DNA of 8,042 bases from DHVE2 group archaeon (GTDB taxonomy: Archaea > Thermoplasmatota > Thermoplasmata > Thermoplasmatales > Aciduliprofundaceae), in NCBI GenBank assembly GCA_015520985.1, contig WAOY01000040.1:1-8042 (forward strand), given 5' to 3'. A program made the translations under genes and the position numbers. The notes beneath the pieces were generated by a model. That model ran no database searches, was not told the DNA's origin, and was given only the letters and a program-made list of their open reading frames with translations. This document shows positions 5,891 to 8,042 of the stretch, piece by piece. The number at the start of each line of letters is the position of its first letter. The stretch's first letter is position 1.

Positions 5891-7276
5891 ATGTTTGATC
5901 GCCTGATAAACCCGGGGAGCATTGCGGTTATAGGCGCGTCCCATAATCCGCAGAAGATAGGATATGTTGTGCTGAAGAACCTCGTATCTCACGGGTACCG
6001 CGGCGAGGTTTACCCCGTGAACCCAAAGGGTGGAGAGATTCTGGGGTACAAAGTCTATGCGAATGTGGAAGATATTCCGCCCGTGGACCTGAGCGTAATA
6101 ACGCTTCCCGCGGAGCTCACCGTGAAAGTATTCGAGGATGTTGCGAAGAAATCGAAGTTCATCATACCCATCGCGGGCGGATTCGGAGAGACGGGCAAGG
6201 AGGGCAAAGAGAGGGAGAAAAAGATACTGGAAATCGCGAAGAAGTACAACGCGCGTATAATCGGGCCCAACACCGTGGGCATATACATCCCGAGCACGGG
6301 GGTGAACACCGCACTCGTTGTTCCTGAACGCTCCCGGTTTCCCGGGGACGGGGATATCGCGTTCATCACCCAGAGCGGGGCGCTGGGTCTTCTCACCATG
6401 GATTCCGTTGCGATGTACAACGTTGGCTTCTCTGCCTTCATAAATCTTGGCAATCGCATTGATGTGAACGAGAACGAACTCCTGGAATTCTTCGGCTCCG
6501 ATGAGAGGAGCAAGGTGGTGATAATGTACATAGAGAGCTTCCGCGACGGGCGGGAGTTCATGAGGATTGCGAGGGAAGTCACGAGGAAAAAGCCAATAGT
6601 TGTTCTCAAAGCTGGTAGGACGAAGCGTGGCGGCCGAGCCGCGAGTTTGCACACCGGTGCCCTGGGGGGAAGCGACGCCGTGGCGGATGGAGCATTCAAG
6701 CAGTGCGGAGTTATCCGCGCTTACGACGAGGTTGAGCTCGTGGATTACGCACGTGCGCTTGCGTACGGGAAGCCGATACATGGGGATAGGGTCGCGGTGG
6801 TGACCTCAGCGGGAGGCGTCGGGGTGGTCACGACGGATTACATTGAGAGCCAGGAGCGGGGCATAGGGATGAAAATGGCAGAGCTGAGCGAGGAGACCAA
6901 GAGGAGGATAAAGGAGGAAGTGGTACCCTTCGCCTCCGTGGAGAACCCGGTGGACATGACTGCGCAGGCCAGCGACGAGGACTACGACGGAGTACTCGAG
7001 GCATTGAACTCGGACCCGAACGTGGATGCGATCCTGGTTTACGCGCTATTTCAGACACCCCTCATAAGCGAAAGACTCGTGGATATAATAACCAGATGGC
7101 ACAGGGAGGGGGATAAGCCCATAGTCGTGGGCACCATAGGAAGCGAGTTCGCAATGAGAATGTTGGCTAGATTCGAGGAGAATAAGGTTCCCGCATATCC
7201 TAGCATCGAGCGCGCCGTGAAGGCCCTGAGGGTGCTCCGCGATCGAGGCGAGATTTTGAGGAGGCTGGGAGAATGA
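5891..7276 (+). CDS. acdA: ADP-forming acyl-CoA (acetyl-CoA) synthetase, alpha subunit
   Basis: This is the catalytic subunit of the archaeal acyl-CoA + ADP + Pi = acid + ATP + CoA enzyme, part of the succinyl-CoA synthetase superfamily. The 461 residues contain a CoA-binding Rossmann domain starting INPGSIAVIGASHNPQKIGY (6-25), then IPIAGGFGE (92-100) and IIGPNTVGIY (123-132). Next comes a flavodoxin-like ligase domain with FITQSGALGLL (158-168), and a third domain with VVTSAGGVGVVTTD (303-316) and ENPVDMTAQA (351-360). The phosphorylated histidine lies in SLHTGALGGSD (252-262), His254, equivalent to His257 of the Pyrococcus furiosus alpha subunit. Glu215 in YIESFRDG fits the supporting glutamate (Glu218 there), with the same 3-residue offset. 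The beta subunit is a separate gene overlapping by 4 bases, as in Thermococcales, rather than fused. Substrate preference (acetate or another acid) cannot be read from sequence. Location next to citrate lyase, which releases acetate, favours acetate. Confidence 0.93.
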   Translation: MFDRLINPGSIAVIGASHNPQKIGYVVLKNLVSHGYRGEVYPVNPKGGEILGYKVYANVEDIPPVDLSVITLPAELTVKVFEDVAKKSKFIIPIAGGFGETGKEGKEREKKILEIAKKYNARIIGPNTVGIYIPSTGVNTALVVPERSRFPGDGDIAFITQSGALGLLTMDSVAMYNVGFSAFINLGNRIDVNENELLEFFGSDERSKVVIMYIESFRDGREFMRIAREVTRKKPIVVLKAGRTKRGGRAASLHTGALGGSDAVADGAFKQCGVIRAYDEVELVDYARALAYGKPIHGDRVAVVTSAGGVGVVTTDYIESQERGIGMKMAELSEETKRRIKEEVVPFASVENPVDMTAQASDEDYDGVLEALNSDPNVDAILVYALFQTPLISERLVDIITRWHREGDKPIVVGTIGSEFAMRMLARFEENKVPAYPSIERAVKALRVLRDRGEILRRLGE

Positions 7277-7881
7277 ACGAGTACGAGGCGAAAAAATTCC
7301 TGGCGAGATACGGTATATCTGTGCCGCGGGGATTCGTGGCCCGCGAAGAGGCGGATATTGAGAGGATGGATCTTCGATATCCCCTCGTTGCCAAGGTTCT
7401 CAGCGAAGAGATACTGCACAAGAGCGACGTGGGCGGAGTGATCCTGAACGTAGGTTCACCTGAGGAGGCGAGGGATGCCTTCAACCGCATAAACGGAATA
7501 TTCGGGACGCCCGTGCTCTTCGAGGAGATGCTCCGCGGCAACGTGGAGGTGATAGTAGGGGTAACCAAGGACCCATCCTTCGGACATGCCATCATGTTCG
7601 GCCTGGGGGGCATATACACCGAGATATACCGCGATGTTACCTTCCGCGTCATCCCTATAACCCGCGGGGATGCGGAGCACATGCTCCAGGATATAAAAGG
7701 CAGGAAGATCCTCGAGGGGTACCGAGGTAAGAAGGTCAACCGGGAGGCCCTCATTGACCTACTCCTGAAGGTATCCGCTATCGTGGAAGAAAATCCAGAG
7801 ATCGAGGGCATGGACCTTAACCCGGTGCTGCTGAGCGAAGAGGATGCGGTGGTTCTGGACGCTAAAATAGTCTTCTCATAG
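7273..7881 (+). CDS. acdB: ADP-forming acyl-CoA (acetyl-CoA) synthetase, beta subunit (ATP-grasp)
   Basis: This is the nucleotide-binding partner of the preceding alpha subunit. The 202-residue protein has the short ATP-grasp layout of the family: MNEYEAKKFLARYGISVPRG (1-20), YPLVAKVLSEEILHKSDVGG (36-55) with His49, the likely second histidine of the phosphoryl relay (His71 in P. furiosus), FEEML (83-87), the glycine-rich MFGLGGIYTEIYRDVTFRV (108-126), and EGMDLNPVLL plus VVLDAKIVF near the end for metal and nucleotide binding. It is somewhat shorter than the ~230-residue Pyrococcus subunit, the difference being at the N-terminus. The start in the ATGA overlap with the alpha gene is well placed, although only a weak purine-rich site (GGGAG, 7267-7271) precedes it, so translational coupling is likely. 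The last 6 bases overlap the end of the convergent minus-strand gene. Confidence 0.93.
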   Translation: MNEYEAKKFLARYGISVPRGFVAREEADIERMDLRYPLVAKVLSEEILHKSDVGGVILNVGSPEEARDAFNRINGIFGTPVLFEEMLRGNVEVIVGVTKDPSFGHAIMFGLGGIYTEIYRDVTFRVIPITRGDAEHMLQDIKGRKILEGYRGKKVNREALIDLLLKVSAIVEENPEIEGMDLNPVLLSEEDAVVLDAKIVFS

Positions 7882-8042
7882 CATCCTTTCCGCTTCCATC
7901 ATCAGAGCGTTCAGGATGGCTTCCGCGTCCCCCCTGCACCGCATGCCCGCTGCGTTGATGTGCCCACCGTATGTGCATGGGAAGCCATCCGCGATTCTCT
8001 CGTAAACTTCAAGGAGATTCAGCTCACTGCTCCTCCCGGTTA
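7876..8042 (-). CDS. C-terminal part of a DHH-family phosphoesterase (DHHA1 domain), partial
   Basis: On the minus strand an open frame enters from the right edge (first full codon 8040-8038) and ends at TGA, complement of 7876-7878. Its 54 residues begin TGRSSELNLLEVYERIADGF and continue to YGGHINAAGMRCRGDAEAIL (24-43), ending in AERML. The GGHxxAAG signature (codons complementary to 7960-7968 for GGH) is the substrate-binding motif of the DHHA1 domain found in RecJ-type nucleases, NrnA-type oligoribonucleases and related archaeal phosphoesterases. The catalytic DHH part lies outside the window, so exonuclease and small-nucleotide phosphodiesterase roles cannot be separated. The gene converges on the synthetase beta gene with a 6-base overlap. 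It shows no evident link to citrate metabolism. Confidence 0.82.
   Translation of the reverse strand, partial: TGRSSELNLLEVYERIADGFPCTYGGHINAAGMRCRGDAEAILNALMMEAERML

Noticed and set aside
5861..6781. Minus-strand open frame of 306 codons opposite acdA
   Set aside because: It is antisense to the conserved catalytic subunit, has low-complexity composition and no family resemblance.
1..8042. CRISPR arrays, tRNA/rRNA genes, insertion sequences, phage genes
   Set aside because: I saw no spaced direct repeats, no tRNA-like cloverleaf, no transposase and no terminal inverted repeats. The only transposon sequence is the library adapter at the edge.

Overview
The window looks archaeal. Three genes that appear to open transcription units (156, 3228, 5891) start about 20-30 bases after an AT-rich TATA-like box with no Shine-Dalgarno, the leaderless pattern of archaea. 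Genes inside operons (citE, citF) instead carry strong GAGGTG-type ribosome sites. Coding regions are GC-rich, with many AGG/AGA arginine and ATA isoleucine codons. The gene content (separate-subunit ADP-forming acyl-CoA synthetase, tandem DUF835-like domains) would fit Euryarchaeota in the broad sense, for example a Thermoplasmata-related lineage. The lineage is an inference. Bases 1-19 are not genomic: they match the Tn5/Nextera mosaic-end sequencing adapter, so the window starts at a contig end.

Layout. After the adapter comes the last part of a gene ending in a zinc-finger tail (to 123). Next is a 1012-residue protein (156-3194) with two DUF835-like domains, a long coiled-coil region, a beta-sandwich-like domain and a C-terminal C4HC3 RING/treble-clef-like zinc finger. 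Its last ~27 residues closely resemble the tail of the upstream partial gene, so the two are probably tandem paralogues. A compact operon follows, citD-citE-citF (3228-5851), encoding the acyl-carrier, lyase and transferase subunits of citrate lyase. It is followed by a second two-gene unit (5891-7881) encoding the alpha and beta subunits of an ADP-forming acyl-CoA synthetase. The window closes with the 3' end of a minus-strand gene (7876-8042) carrying the DHHA1 GGH motif of DHH phosphoesterases. It overlaps the synthetase beta gene tail to tail by 6 bases.

How the genes may work together. Citrate lyase cleaves citrate to oxaloacetate and acetate. ADP-forming acetyl-CoA synthetase interconverts acetate + ATP + CoA with acetyl-CoA + ADP + Pi. 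Together they could give the net reaction of ATP-citrate lyase from separate enzymes. The most unusual detail is that CitD has Lys where the family has the Ser that carries the phosphoribosyl-dephospho-CoA prosthetic group, and none of the citC/citX/citG maturation genes are in view. CitE also has an HPNQI motif I associate with CoA-thioester-using relatives. This suggests, but does not prove, a citrate lyase that works with free CoA thioesters or a differently placed cofactor.

There is no gene-free stretch longer than 300 bases. The three intergenic gaps are about 30-40 bases long and hold the promoter-like boxes described.
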